Shown piece by piece: positions 25,061 through 33,562 of a DNA stretch of 64,000 nt. The DNA comes from Xylophilus sp. GOD-11R (GTDB lineage: Bacteria; Pseudomonadota; Gammaproteobacteria; Burkholderiales; Burkholderiaceae_C), in NCBI RefSeq assembly GCF_033546935.1, contig NZ_CP137854.1:2728001-2792000 (forward strand). Reading direction: 5' to 3'. Position 1 is the first letter of the stretch. Each line of letters opens with the position of its first letter. The position numbers and the translations under genes were made by a program. Under the pieces are notes generated by a model. It was not told the DNA's origin. It searched no databases and saw only the letters and a list, made by a program, of their open reading frames with translations.

Positions 25061-28000
25061 TGGGTCGTTCTCAGTCCGGGGATTTCGCGCCATTGCTTGC
25101 GCGGCGTGGTGTTGAAGCAGATCGACCGGTTGGTATTGGCGCCGACGATGCGGCTGGCCGCCTGACTGTCGCTGCAGGTCGCCAGGCTCGGCGAGTTGGC
25201 GGTGCCGGTGCTGAAGGCCTTGCCGGTGCGGTCGCTGATGACCTTCACCTTCTGGTCGAGCACGGTGGTGCCGACGTTGTTGATGGTGCTAGTGGTGGCG
25301 CCGCTGGTGACGGTGGTCACGCCGAGCACGGTGCGCTTGGCCAGGCCCGACAGGGTGTCGAGCGCGAACAGCGTGGAGGCCGGCTGCACCGTGCAATAGG
25401 AGCCCACGGCCGGTGGCCGGATGGTGGTGAAGACGAAGGTACTGGAGCGCACGCTGGCGTCGGCCACCATCACCTCGGAGTCCCCGGGCAGCGTGGCGTA
25501 CCAGCCGTTCTGGGTGGACCAGTTGATGTCCAACGTGGTGCCGCTGATGGTGACGCTGCCGTCGGAGGCGCGCACGAAGTTTCGCGCCGCGAAGTTGGTC
25601 AGGTCGCTGGGCGGGATGCCGGCCGGGTAGGAAAGCTTGTCGCGCACCGCGTAGATGCGCTGGTCGATGGTGGTCGGATAGTCGGCGGACTCGAAGGCGT
25701 TGCCGGTGCCGAAGAAGATGACGGGGCCGTTGAACGGGCCGTAGACGTAGATCGGCGCGGTGGTGATGGGCAGGCGCGGATCGACGGCTCCGTTGGCGCC
25801 GCCCCGGGCGGTGAACAGTGGGAGCTTGGCCAGGGTGTTGCCATAGGCGACCGCCCAGTCCGACGGGTTGTCGCTCGCCACGTTGAACTTCCACATGTTG
25901 CCCTGCAGGTCGCCGGCGTAGATGGCGTCGGCGGTGCCGTTGCCGTCGGTGTCGATCCAGGTGACCTGCGAGAGGCCGTTGCCGGTTTCGGCGTTGGTCG
26001 CGATCTTGATGTAGTCGGTGCCGGCGGTCCATGCGCCCCCGTTGCCGGTCGGGCCGTCGACGAACAGGATGTAGAGGTAGGAGCGGCCGGCCGTGGACTT
26101 GTAGCCGTTGCCGATGACCAGGGCGAACTTGCCGTTGTTCATCTTGACCACCGGGTACGGCTGGCGCGAGCTGGCGCTGAGGCTGAAGTCCTGCGGGATA
26201 TAGCCGAGGTCGGCGTCGTCGTCGGAGGTGAACTGCCAGCGGAAGATGTCCGCCGCGCTGCCTTCACCGGCACGCAGCCGGTCGTTGCTGGTCACGTCCA
26301 GGGCGTAGACCGCGCGCCCTCCCCGGCCGAGCGCGCCGAAGAGATAGGTGCGCCACGAGGCCGACGTGGTGTTGGTATCGGGGCCCAGGCGGATGTCGGC
26401 GGTGAACGGGCTGCCGTCGACGTAGGGCCACAGCGTGCCGTCCGGGCGCGACTCGGTGCCGGTGACGAAGTTGGCGCCGTTGAGCGTGGTGACCGCGCCG
26501 GTGCGCTGCAGCGGGATTTCGGCCAGGCGGTTGGCCAGCGCGCCGGGCACGTAGGCGAAGACTTCCGCGCCGGTCTCGAAGTTGAACGCGTGCAGCATGC
26601 CGTCGTTGGCGCCGGCCCAGAGCAGCTTGGGGCGGCTGCGGTTGGCCTGCGCGAAAGCGGCGTAGCCGGCGAAGCCGGTGCCGGTGTAGCCGGCCGAGGG
26701 CACGTCCTGCACCCAGGGGCTGGAGTTGACGATGGCGCCGAGCACGTTGTCGACGCCCCGGTCGCGCAGCCGGGTGGCGGACTCGTTGGTGGCGTCGCCG
26801 CGCACGTAGGCGACAGTGGCGGTGGCGTTGTCGACCGAGAGCCGGTTGGTGCTGGCGGTGGTCATCTGCGTCCGGTAGCCGGCGGGCAGGTCGGCCCAGC
26901 GGAAACGCACGCCGGCGCCGGTGCCGTTGCCGTAGTTGGTGATGATCTGGCGCGTGTTGCCGCCGTCCGGCACGAAGCCGGCGCACGAACCGCGGGTGCG
27001 GCAGCCCAGCAGCGTGGCCGCGCGCCAGGTGGGCGCGGTGGCGAAGTCACCGGCGGTGTTGACACGGTAGGCCTCGATGTTGCCGCTGTAGGTGTCGGCG
27101 TTGAAGGTGACGTCGTAGCGGAAGGTGTCGCTCAGCAGCTGAATGGTGGACGTGGCGGGCGCCGAGTTGGCACGGCCGGCGATGTCGGCCAGCGCGCGGC
27201 GCAGCTGGGCTTCGAGCACTTCGGGGCGGCGCGCCAGGAAGTAGCCGTCGGGAATGCCGTCGTTGCCGCTGGTGCCGTCGGCCTTCAGGCTGTCCCAGCT
27301 GTCCTGCGTGGTCGGCATGGTGACGTTGGTGAAGGTGCCGTCGTCGTTGCGGCTGCTGGAATTGAAGTAGCCGTACTTGGCGGCGTACCAGAGTGGGTCT
27401 TTCACCAGCGCGTTGGTTTCGCCGACCATGCGAAAGGTCATCGAGACCGGGTAGGCGTAGGGCTTGACCGTGCAGTAGGAGGTGAGGTTGCGGATGGTCG
27501 GGTCGTAGGTGGTGCCGTTGCCGGTGACGTTGCAGACGCTGCTGGCGTAGGTGACGTTGCTCTGGTCGCTCAAGCCGTAGCTGGAATCGGCCAGCTGCTC
27601 GGCGGTGGCCAGGCGGCGGGCTCGGTAGGTGGAGTCGCCGCAGAGGTATTCGCTGGTCGCGGGCATGCCCGAGAGCGTGCCCGAGCTGAAATGCTGGTGC
27701 GTGAGGTAGCGGCCATCGGCGCTGGTGCCGTTGCTGTTCTGCACCCCGATCACGCTGAAGCCGTGGGTGCCGGCCCCGCCGCCGCAGACGCCGGGAATGT
27801 CGGTGGTGATCTTGATGTCCCAGGCGTTGCCGTTGCGCACGGTGTCATACCGGATGAAGCCGGTGATGTCCATGTCGTAGTCGCCGCCCAGCAGGATGTC
27901 GTTCCAGGTGACGATGAAGGTGCCGTAGCTGCTGCCGTCGGCGTTGGTGCCGGTGGCGATGGAGGCGAAGGTCAGCGGCGCGCTCACCTTGCCGCCGTTC

Positions 28001-30009
28001 TGCACGCTCTCGGGCGTGATGTAGACGTAGCGGCTGGTGCCAGGCACCAGCACGTCGATGCGCGGCGTGCCGCCGGTGAGCGACGCGGCGAGTGTCTTGA
28101 CCTTGAGCGCGTTGGCCACCGTGCCCAGGTCGCTCGGCGGACTGCTGATGTTGCGGATCTTGGAGGTGTTGCCGTAGAGCGCGGCGCCGGCGACCTGGTA
28201 GGTGCCCCCCATGGCCGGTGCCTCCGGGCAGAGACCGTTGACGTTGGACAGCGCGCCGATGGTCTTGGGCGAGCAGGAGTTGGAATCGTCGGCGCTGGTC
28301 AGGCCCTTGCCCGAGACCGAGCCGACCGAGCGCACCGTGCCGGCCAGGCCTTCGGCCACGCCGATGCGGTCGGTGTAGCTGTCGAGCGTGCCGCTGCGGT
28401 TGGGCAGCGTGGCGAAGGGGTTGCCGGCCTGGCCGTCGAAGCTGAGCGCGCTCGGCGCCATGGCCAGCGTGTGCAGCGGCCGGCAGATGGAGTTGCCGTA
28501 GAGGTTGGTGCGGGTGGTGTTGCTGTTGGACAGCGGATCCTGCCAGGCGACCACCTGCAGGCCGGCCGCGGTGTCGTTGGTGATGGAGCTGGGATTGGTG
28601 CTGGTGGTGCTGGCGTAGAACTGGAGCGACTGCACCAGCATCTCGCCGACCGGATTGCCCCAGGCCGGCAGGTTGCCTTCGCCCGAGCTGCTCGGCGTGT
28701 TGCCGCCGCCGTAGGAGCCCGGCGAGCGGCCGAACAGCAGGATCGCGTCGAGCGCCTTGATGGCGCCGTTGCCGACGGTGCGGCCGGAGATCGCCGGACA
28801 GCCGGCGCCCACGCTGTGGCAGAACACGCCGGTGGTGGGATGGATCTCGTCGGTGAGGTCGCCCATGTTCTTGCGCAGCGCACCGGCGGTGTGGTTCAGA
28901 TCGTAGCTGCCGGTGATGAGCCCGAACTCGGCGCGCGCGGCGGTGCCGGTGTTGGTCGGGTAGCCGAATTCCTGCAGCAGGCCGTAGGGCTTGTAGTTGG
29001 TGGTGGAGGTGTAGGGGAAAGGCTGGCAGCGCTCTTCGCCGAGCAGCGCGGGTACGCAGACCTTGACGTTGACGAAGAGCTCTGGGCCGAGGCTGTTGTA
29101 GGTGGCGCCGTCGGCCGATCGCGAAGGGATCGTCACCTCGTGCGCAACGCCGCCGTTGCCTTTGTCCACGTCCTGGTAGTAGGCGGCGAGCTTGGGACCG
29201 AAGGTGCCGGAGCCGTAGTAGTCGGGAGCGTCGCGCCAGCGGCAGAGCTGGATCTCGACGGTGGACCAGAAGCGCACGTTGCCCTTGACCAGCTTCATCT
29301 GCGGCCGGGTCGTGGCGGTGGAATCGGTGGTGCCGGTGGTGCAGATGCTCAGGCCGGCGTAGACATTGGCGTTGGGGCCGGTGGTCTTGGTGAGCGCGGC
29401 CGTCGTGAACGGCGTGTAGTCGCGGATGTCGGTGCCGCGGTAGTACTTGACGAAGGAGTGCGCGTCGAAGACGAGGTCGGTGCCCTGCAAAACGGTGCTG
29501 CCGTTGATGTCGGTGGAGCGGTTGCCGCCGTAGAGCATCTTGCGCACCACGTCCACCCGGGTCATGGTCGCCCAGTTGAGGAAGTTGCCGCTCCAGTAGC
29601 TGGCGCTGGACGGGCACTTGTAGGTGATGGTGGTGGCGCCCGTCGTGCTGGTGCCGGTGACCGCGGTGGCCAGCACCGCCGGCTCGAACTGCGCGTTGAC
29701 GTAGCTGTAGCACTTGGTGGCGTCGAAGTAGCCGTAGTACTTGAAGCTGGGCTTGAAGGTGGTGTCGATGACGCCGTCGTCGTCGAGATCCTCGAAGTCG
29801 GTGTAGACGGGGCCGAACAGTGAATGGTCCTTGGACACCGCCAGCATCACCATGGGGCGGTTGGAGGTGGTGACCACGTTGGGCGGCACGGTGGCTCGCG
29901 GCCTGGACACCTCGACCGGCGTGGCGTGCGACCAGCCCGCCAGCGTCAGCGCCACTACCGTGCCGATCGCCAAGGCGGCGCGCCGCAGGGTCTGGAAGAT
30001 GGATCTCAT
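25057..30009 (-). CDS. pilY1: PilY1-like type IV pilus tip adhesin/assembly factor
   Basis: This 1650-residue secreted protein would sit at the pilus tip with the minor pilins and modulate extension, retraction, adhesion and surface sensing. The signal peptide is RRAALAIGTVVALTLAGWSHA. The long N-terminal half is rich in Thr, Ser, Gly and Asn. The C-terminal third is the PilC beta-propeller (about 1090-1500). An EF-hand-like calcium loop lies at 1353-1361 (DTDGNGTAD), followed by YAGDLQGNMWKF, matching the calcium site known in Pseudomonas PilY1. I did not see a convincing von Willebrand A metal site near the N-terminus. The SD sequence is GGAGA, seven bases before the ATG. Confidence 0.92.
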   Translation of the reverse strand: MRSIFQTLRRAALAIGTVVALTLAGWSHATPVEVSRPRATVPPNVVTTSNRPMVMLAVSKDHSLFGPVYTDFEDLDDDGVIDTTFKPSFKYYGYFDATKCYSYVNAQFEPAVLATAVTGTSTTGATTITYKCPSSASYWSGNFLNWATMTRVDVVRKMLYGGNRSTDINGSTVLQGTDLVFDAHSFVKYYRGTDIRDYTPFTTAALTKTTGPNANVYAGLSICTTGTTDSTATTRPQMKLVKGNVRFWSTVEIQLCRWRDAPDYYGSGTFGPKLAAYYQDVDKGNGGVAHEVTIPSRSADGATYNSLGPELFVNVKVCVPALLGEERCQPFPYTSTTNYKPYGLLQEFGYPTNTGTAARAEFGLITGSYDLNHTAGALRKNMGDLTDEIHPTTGVFCHSVGAGCPAISGRTVGNGAIKALDAILLFGRSPGSYGGGNTPSSSGEGNLPAWGNPVGEMLVQSLQFYASTTSTNPSSITNDTAAGLQVVAWQDPLSNSNTTRTNLYGNSICRPLHTLAMAPSALSFDGQAGNPFATLPNRSGTLDSYTDRIGVAEGLAGTVRSVGSVSGKGLTSADDSNSCSPKTIGALSNVNGLCPEAPAMGGTYQVAGAALYGNTSKIRNISSPPSDLGTVANALKVKTLAASLTGGTPRIDVLVPGTSRYVYITPESVQNGGKVSAPLTFASIATGTNADGSSYGTFIVTWNDILLGGDYDMDITGFIRYDTVRNGNAWDIKITTDIPGVCGGGAGTHGFSVIGVQNSNGTSADGRYLTHQHFSSGTLSGMPATSEYLCGDSTYRARRLATAEQLADSSYGLSDQSNVTYASSVCNVTGNGTTYDPTIRNLTSYCTVKPYAYPVSMTFRMVGETNALVKDPLWYAAKYGYFNSSSRNDDGTFTNVTMPTTQDSWDSLKADGTSGNDGIPDGYFLARRPEVLEAQLRRALADIAGRANSAPATSTIQLLSDTFRYDVTFNADTYSGNIEAYRVNTAGDFATAPTWRAATLLGCRTRGSCAGFVPDGGNTRQIITNYGNGTGAGVRFRWADLPAGYRTQMTTASTNRLSVDNATATVAYVRGDATNESATRLRDRGVDNVLGAIVNSSPWVQDVPSAGYTGTGFAGYAAFAQANRSRPKLLWAGANDGMLHAFNFETGAEVFAYVPGALANRLAEIPLQRTGAVTTLNGANFVTGTESRPDGTLWPYVDGSPFTADIRLGPDTNTTSASWRTYLFGALGRGGRAVYALDVTSNDRLRAGEGSAADIFRWQFTSDDDADLGYIPQDFSLSASSRQPYPVVKMNNGKFALVIGNGYKSTAGRSYLYILFVDGPTGNGGAWTAGTDYIKIATNAETGNGLSQVTWIDTDGNGTADAIYAGDLQGNMWKFNVASDNPSDWAVAYGNTLAKLPLFTARGGANGAVDPRLPITTAPIYVYGPFNGPVIFFGTGNAFESADYPTTIDQRIYAVRDKLSYPAGIPPSDLTNFAARNFVRASDGSVTISGTTLDINWSTQNGWYATLPGDSEVMVADASVRSSTFVFTTIRPPAVGSYCTVQPASTLFALDTLSGLAKRTVLGVTTVTSGATTSTINNVGTTVLDQKVKVISDRTGKAFSTGTANSPSLATCSDSQAASRIVGANTNRSICFNTTPRKQWREIPGLRTTQ

Positions 30010-30023
30010 GGCTTTTCTCCAGC

Positions 30024-30695
30024 CTACTGTTCGGGGGAATAAACGGACTGCAGCACGATCTGGGTGCGCGGGCTATAGCCGAAACCGCGTGTCGTGATGC
30101 GGTAGGCATCGACTTCCTGGCCACCGCTGGCGCGGCGGCGGAAGTACTCGACCAGGTACTCGGGCTGAATGCGCACCCCGCGGATGGGTGGGGCACCGGT
30201 GTAGGTGCCGAGTGGCACACCGCCGGTGAAGTTGCAGTTGGACGTGCCGACCGGCGTGCGCGAGGGCTTGCTGTCGAAAATGTTGTTCCAGAGCCCTCCC
30301 CGGTTCTGCGGCCACCAGGGTTCGCTTTTGGTGGTGGTGGGTGTTTCGGTCCAGGCGGACTCTGCATAGCTCTTTTCCGTTGCAACGCACAGGCCATTGC
30401 TGCACGTTGGCGTGAAGTCCGAGGGCATCGGCATGGCCTGCGGCCGGGTGCAGGAGATGGCGGCCGGGTTGATCGCCGCCGCGCCATAGAGATCGCGCTC
30501 GGCATCACGCATGGCGGATTCCGCCGCCTCGCGGGCCACCGCCATGTCGAGCTGGTTGCGGCCGGTGCCTTCGCTCACCAGCGCCTTGCGCGCGGCGACC
30601 ACGGCGATACCAGTCAGCGCGACCAGGAAAAGCAGCACCACCACGAGCGCGACGCCGCGTTGCTGCTGCCGGGGCCGGACGAGAAGGCGTGCCAT
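30024..30695 (-). CDS. pilX: Type IV pilus minor pilin-like protein PilX
   Basis: This 223-residue protein begins with a basic leader and a hydrophobic helix (QQRGVALVVVLLFLVALTGI), the PilX N-terminal pattern in which Glu5 is replaced. The SEGTGRNQLDMAVAREAAESA region that follows is the helical spine. Two cysteine pairs lie in the middle. It starts within the pilW stop (TGATG, sharing base 30695) and is followed 14 bases later by pilY1. It would be part of the pilus-priming complex. Confidence 0.9.
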   Translation of the reverse strand: MARLLVRPRQQQRGVALVVVLLFLVALTGIAVVAARKALVSEGTGRNQLDMAVAREAAESAMRDAERDLYGAAAINPAAISCTRPQAMPMPSDFTPTCSNGLCVATEKSYAESAWTETPTTTKSEPWWPQNRGGLWNNIFDSKPSRTPVGTSNCNFTGGVPLGTYTGAPPIRGVRIQPEYLVEYFRRRASGGQEVDAYRITTRGFGYSPRTQIVLQSVYSPEQ

Positions 30696-31825
30696 CAGTA
30701 GATCTGGTTCATGCGGTTGCGCAGCGCGATGACCTGCACGGTGCGGGTGCGGATGGAGCGATCGCTGGCGTCGTAAGACCTCGTTGCGTCGTTGCAATCG
30801 AGGTAGGTGCGGGCGGCGCCGCTCTTGTCGGTCAGGCGCGCGGCATTGCCGAGCGTGCTGGTCATCACGCAGACACGCACCGCCACCACCCGGTTCCAGC
30901 CGGCGTAGCTCACGCCATCGAGCACCACGGCCGACAAGTTGCCAGCCGCCGTGGCATTGACGAAGCGGGTCGGAGCCGGCTGCAGAGAGCCGCTGGTGTT
31001 GGTGGCGTCGAGATCGAAATAACCGTAGGTGACTTGCAGATCTTCGACGCCGAGCAGGAGCGGCTGATAGACGCCGTCGGCCGTGCCGTTGCCGCTGCAG
31101 GCGAGGCTCATGGTGGAGACGGACTGGCGGTCGACTTCGGTAGTGGTCGAAATCAAGCCGTAGCGGTTGGAGACAAAGACCGGGCGCGACGGGGCAAGAG
31201 TGTCGTCGGACTCCACCGGATCGATAGCACCGGTCAGCGTATTGGTGACGGTACCCCTGTTGAGCCTGCGCTTGGCGTTGAGGCTGTCGCTGCCGGCATC
31301 GACGCCGTTGCAGTCGAAACGGTTGCCGACGCTCCGCGCCATGGTGGCAGCGTCGTTGCTGAAATAGTTGATGACCAGCGAATCCGGAGGCGATTGATAA
31401 GGAGACAGGGCTGTGGTGGCCACACAGGCCCCAGTGGTGGGGTTGTATTGCCCACCATCGCAGCCGAACACGCCGACCTGGTAAGACGCGCGGGTCGTGT
31501 CCTGGATCCAGTCCGCCGGCGGGAAGACCTGCAGCAGCGCGGCAGTGACGCCGTTGCTGCCACTGTTCTGTGAGTAGACGGTGGTCGCGGACGGCATCAC
31601 CACCGGATAGCTCCACGCCTGGGAGACATCGCGGCCGATCAATTCCAGCGCGAAGTTGCCGGTTTCGATCGTCTCGCTGACCCGCGACTGCGCGCTGTCG
31701 ACTTCGCGGGTATTGAGATACACCACGCTGGCGGCGGTGACGATGATCAGCATCAGCGCCACGCCGATGAGCAGTTCGATCAGGCTCAGGCCGTGCTGGC
31801 GCCGACGGGCAATGGCGCGGCTCAT
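30695..31825 (-). CDS. pilW: Type IV pilus minor pilin-like protein PilW
   Basis: This 376-residue prepilin-like protein has the cleavage region RRQHGLSLIELLIGVALMLI with Glu5. A PilW-type C-terminal domain contains conserved cysteines and the segment GVEDLQVTYGYF. The ATG at 31825 overlaps the pilV stop by four bases. It belongs to the fimT-pilV-pilW-pilX-pilY1-pilE operon and is expected in the tip-priming complex. This protein is unrelated to the TPR lipoprotein at 56027 that is sometimes also called PilW. Confidence 0.92.
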   Translation of the reverse strand: MSRAIARRRQHGLSLIELLIGVALMLIIVTAASVVYLNTREVDSAQSRVSETIETGNFALELIGRDVSQAWSYPVVMPSATTVYSQNSGSNGVTAALLQVFPPADWIQDTTRASYQVGVFGCDGGQYNPTTGACVATTALSPYQSPPDSLVINYFSNDAATMARSVGNRFDCNGVDAGSDSLNAKRRLNRGTVTNTLTGAIDPVESDDTLAPSRPVFVSNRYGLISTTTEVDRQSVSTMSLACSGNGTADGVYQPLLLGVEDLQVTYGYFDLDATNTSGSLQPAPTRFVNATAAGNLSAVVLDGVSYAGWNRVVAVRVCVMTSTLGNAARLTDKSGAARTYLDCNDATRSYDASDRSIRTRTVQVIALRNRMNQIY

Positions 31826-32454
31826 GGGATGAAGGTGAAGTTGGTGCAGCGCACGCCAGCCGGCGCGGCGGCGGCCTGCGGGCAGCAGTTCTGCTGGCCC
31901 ATGCGGTTGGCGTTGGCCACCTCGGCCGAGGTGCTGCAGACCGGGGCCGTCGCCAGCGCGGCGTTGGCGTCGCCGACGATGGTCTGGTCCTTGTCCATCC
32001 ACATCAGCGTGACCTGGAAGCCGGTGGCGCGGTTGCCGGTGAGCAGGGCCGAGCCGGTCGGCATGGCCGCGCGTACTCGCTGCCGCCAGATGGCTAGGTC
32101 GTAGGCCGCGCGCTCGGAGGGGCTGCAGGTGACGCTGCCGGTTTCGCAATCCCGGGTGGGCGCGGTCGGATCGCTCGCCGACTGCGTCGACCAGTTGCTG
32201 GTGAGGGTGTAGGCGGACGTGCTGGCGATGCCGGTAATGACGTTGTCGCCCGCCTGCGTGGGGTTGAGGCGCACGCGGTCGGCGATGTCCTGCAGCAGCG
32301 GGCCCATCTTGGCGCGCACCCGGCTTCCGGTCTGGTACTTGCCGACCACCGCCTGCAATCCGGCGATGCCCAGCATGCCGACCGACATGACCAGCATGGC
32401 GATCAGCACCTCGATGAGGGTCATGCCCCGTTGACGGCGTTTCATGGTGGTCAT
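31822..32454 (-). CDS. pilV: Type IV pilus minor pilin-like protein PilV
   Basis: This 210-residue protein has the prepilin region RGMTLIEVLIAMLVMSVGML with Glu5. The conserved GLQAVVGKYQTGSRVRAK and LLQDIADRVRLN are typical of PilV. The first ATG (32454) overlaps the fimT stop as TGATG. A second in-frame ATG three codons later (32445) is an alternative that changes nothing functionally. Cys pairs are present in the C-terminal half (RDCETGSVTCSP and QNCCPQ). Confidence 0.92.
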   Translation of the reverse strand: MTTMKRRQRGMTLIEVLIAMLVMSVGMLGIAGLQAVVGKYQTGSRVRAKMGPLLQDIADRVRLNPTQAGDNVITGIASTSAYTLTSNWSTQSASDPTAPTRDCETGSVTCSPSERAAYDLAIWRQRVRAAMPTGSALLTGNRATGFQVTLMWMDKDQTIVGDANAALATAPVCSTSAEVANANRMGQQNCCPQAAAAPAGVRCTNFTFIP

Positions 32455-33125
32455 CAGCACGTCTGGCCGCGCGAGATGGTGCGGGTGCGGCCGAGCCGGT
32501 CCACGCAGATGTTCTGGCCGTATTGCTGGCTCGTCGCGCTTCCGGTGGTCTGCGCGTAGAGGCTGAAGCTGGCAGGGGCGGAGTTGGCCAGAGTGAGGTT
32601 GTCCGGCCGACCGGTCGGGCCGAACACCAGCATGCGTGCCGGGTTGCTGCCGGTGGCGTCGAGGTGGAAATCGCCGGGCGCCGAGGCCTGCACCACCAGG
32701 TAGTCTTCCGGCCGCACCGGGCGGGCCGAGGCGTCGGCCGACGGCTTGCCGCCACAGCCGTCCTGGAAATAGACGATCCAGCCCGCGGGCGCCTTGGCAT
32801 GCCAGTCGACACCTCCGCCCAAGGCGCAAGTGGGGCCTCCGGTCAAATTGCTGCTGGCGTCCGAGGTGATGGCGACGCTGGTATCGGCGCTAATGCACAT
32901 CACCGTGCACGAATTGCGGTTGACCGCTTCGGTGCGGGCACGCAGCAGGCTGCTGGTGAACTGGTTCGAAATGCCGTTCATGCGCACCTTGGCGATCAGC
33001 GACTGCACCGCCGGCGCCGCCAGCGTGCCCAGCACCGCCACGATGGCCACCGTCACCATCAGTTCGATCAGGGTGAAGCCCCACTGCGGGGCGGCGGATC
33101 TGGCGCGTCCGGGCTTGTCAGGCAT
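32454..33125 (-). CDS. fimT: FimT/GspH-type minor pseudopilin
   Basis: This 223-residue protein opens the pilus operon. The leader and helix QWGFTLIELMVTVAIVAVLG fit prepilin peptidase processing with Glu5. The helix continues to AVQSLIAKVRMNGISNQFTSSLLRARTEAV, the GspH/FimT hallmark. The C-terminal domain ends in a cysteine-bearing DRLGRTRTISRGQTC, a pattern conserved in beta- and gammaproteobacterial FimT. In Acinetobacter and Legionella, FimT binds DNA during natural transformation; whether this one does is inference. The Shine-Dalgarno sequence is poor. Confidence 0.9.
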   Translation of the reverse strand: MPDKPGRARSAAPQWGFTLIELMVTVAIVAVLGTLAAPAVQSLIAKVRMNGISNQFTSSLLRARTEAVNRNSCTVMCISADTSVAITSDASSNLTGGPTCALGGGVDWHAKAPAGWIVYFQDGCGGKPSADASARPVRPEDYLVVQASAPGDFHLDATGSNPARMLVFGPTGRPDNLTLANSAPASFSLYAQTTGSATSQQYGQNICVDRLGRTRTISRGQTC

Positions 33126-33237
33126 ATCGAGGTGAAATCAACCGCTGGAGACCACTGGAAACTGAAAATTGGCGGCCGAAAACCAGGCCGATATGCAGAA
33201 GCCGTGGACCTTTCCGTCACGTCGAGGCGGTCTGCGC

Positions 33238-33248
33238 AATTGGCAATT
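33238..33248. promoter_or_regulatory. Palindrome AATTGGCAATT upstream of fimT
   Basis: AATTG and CAATT are perfect inverted arms around a single central base. It lies 113 bases before the fimT start inside the least GC-rich part of the gap. It is a candidate operator, without an identified regulator. Confidence 0.3.
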
Positions 33249-33431
33249 AGAACAGAGCGCAGATACAAATCTTACGTTGTGTGATGCGGTGGCGCCACAG
33301 CACCGAAGTGGTTACAAACCAGCCGCCCTGCCCTGCAGCCACGCGCGCTCGGCCCGCTCTGCGCGGCGCCACGCAGTACCGGCGCGGCTTACCTGACTTG
33401 TAACCGTGAGGTCGAACGCACCTGCGACCAA

Positions 33432-33456
33432 ATCGGCTCTATCGGCGCGAATCGGC
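33432..33456. repeat. Three ATCGGC direct repeats at helical spacing
   Basis: ATCGGC occurs at 33432, 33441 and 33451, spaced 9 and 10 bases and followed by GATAAATAAATAT. The spacing puts the copies on nearly the same face of the helix. Confidence 0.4.
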
Positions 33457-33487
33457 CGATAAATAAATATGCGGCGGATGAATGCAG

Positions 33488-33517
33488 AACGCCGCCGGAA
33501 TTACTTCCGGCGGCGTT
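33488..33517 (-). terminator. Perfect 13-base-pair hairpin after the efflux operon
   Basis: AACGCCGCCGGAA (33488-33500) and TTCCGGCGGCGTT (33505-33517) pair perfectly around a four-base loop, 46 bases after the emrB stop. A clean T run is missing; only GTT and later CATTC follow on the minus strand. It is the probable 3' end of the efflux operon. Confidence 0.6.
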
Positions 33518-33562
33518 CATCGGCGGGCGGGGAACCAGCGCTTGGTGGGCAGTGCTGCCCGC

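Larger units (their letters stand above)
33126..33487. other. Gene-free region upstream of the pilus operon
   Basis: I see no credible coding frame. The segment is locally AT-richer than its neighbours around 33235-33290 and 33455-33475. It holds an 11-base palindrome (33238-33248) and three phased ATCGGC repeats (33432-33456). No clear sigma-70 or sigma-54 promoter for fimT could be found, though one should lie here because fimT reads out of it. Confidence 0.5.

Noticed and set aside
25027..29823. A plus-strand open frame of about 1600 codons opposite pilY1
   Set aside because: It has low-complexity Gly/Val/Ala composition and no motif, and the opposite strand holds clear PilY1 features with a signal peptide and ribosome-binding site.
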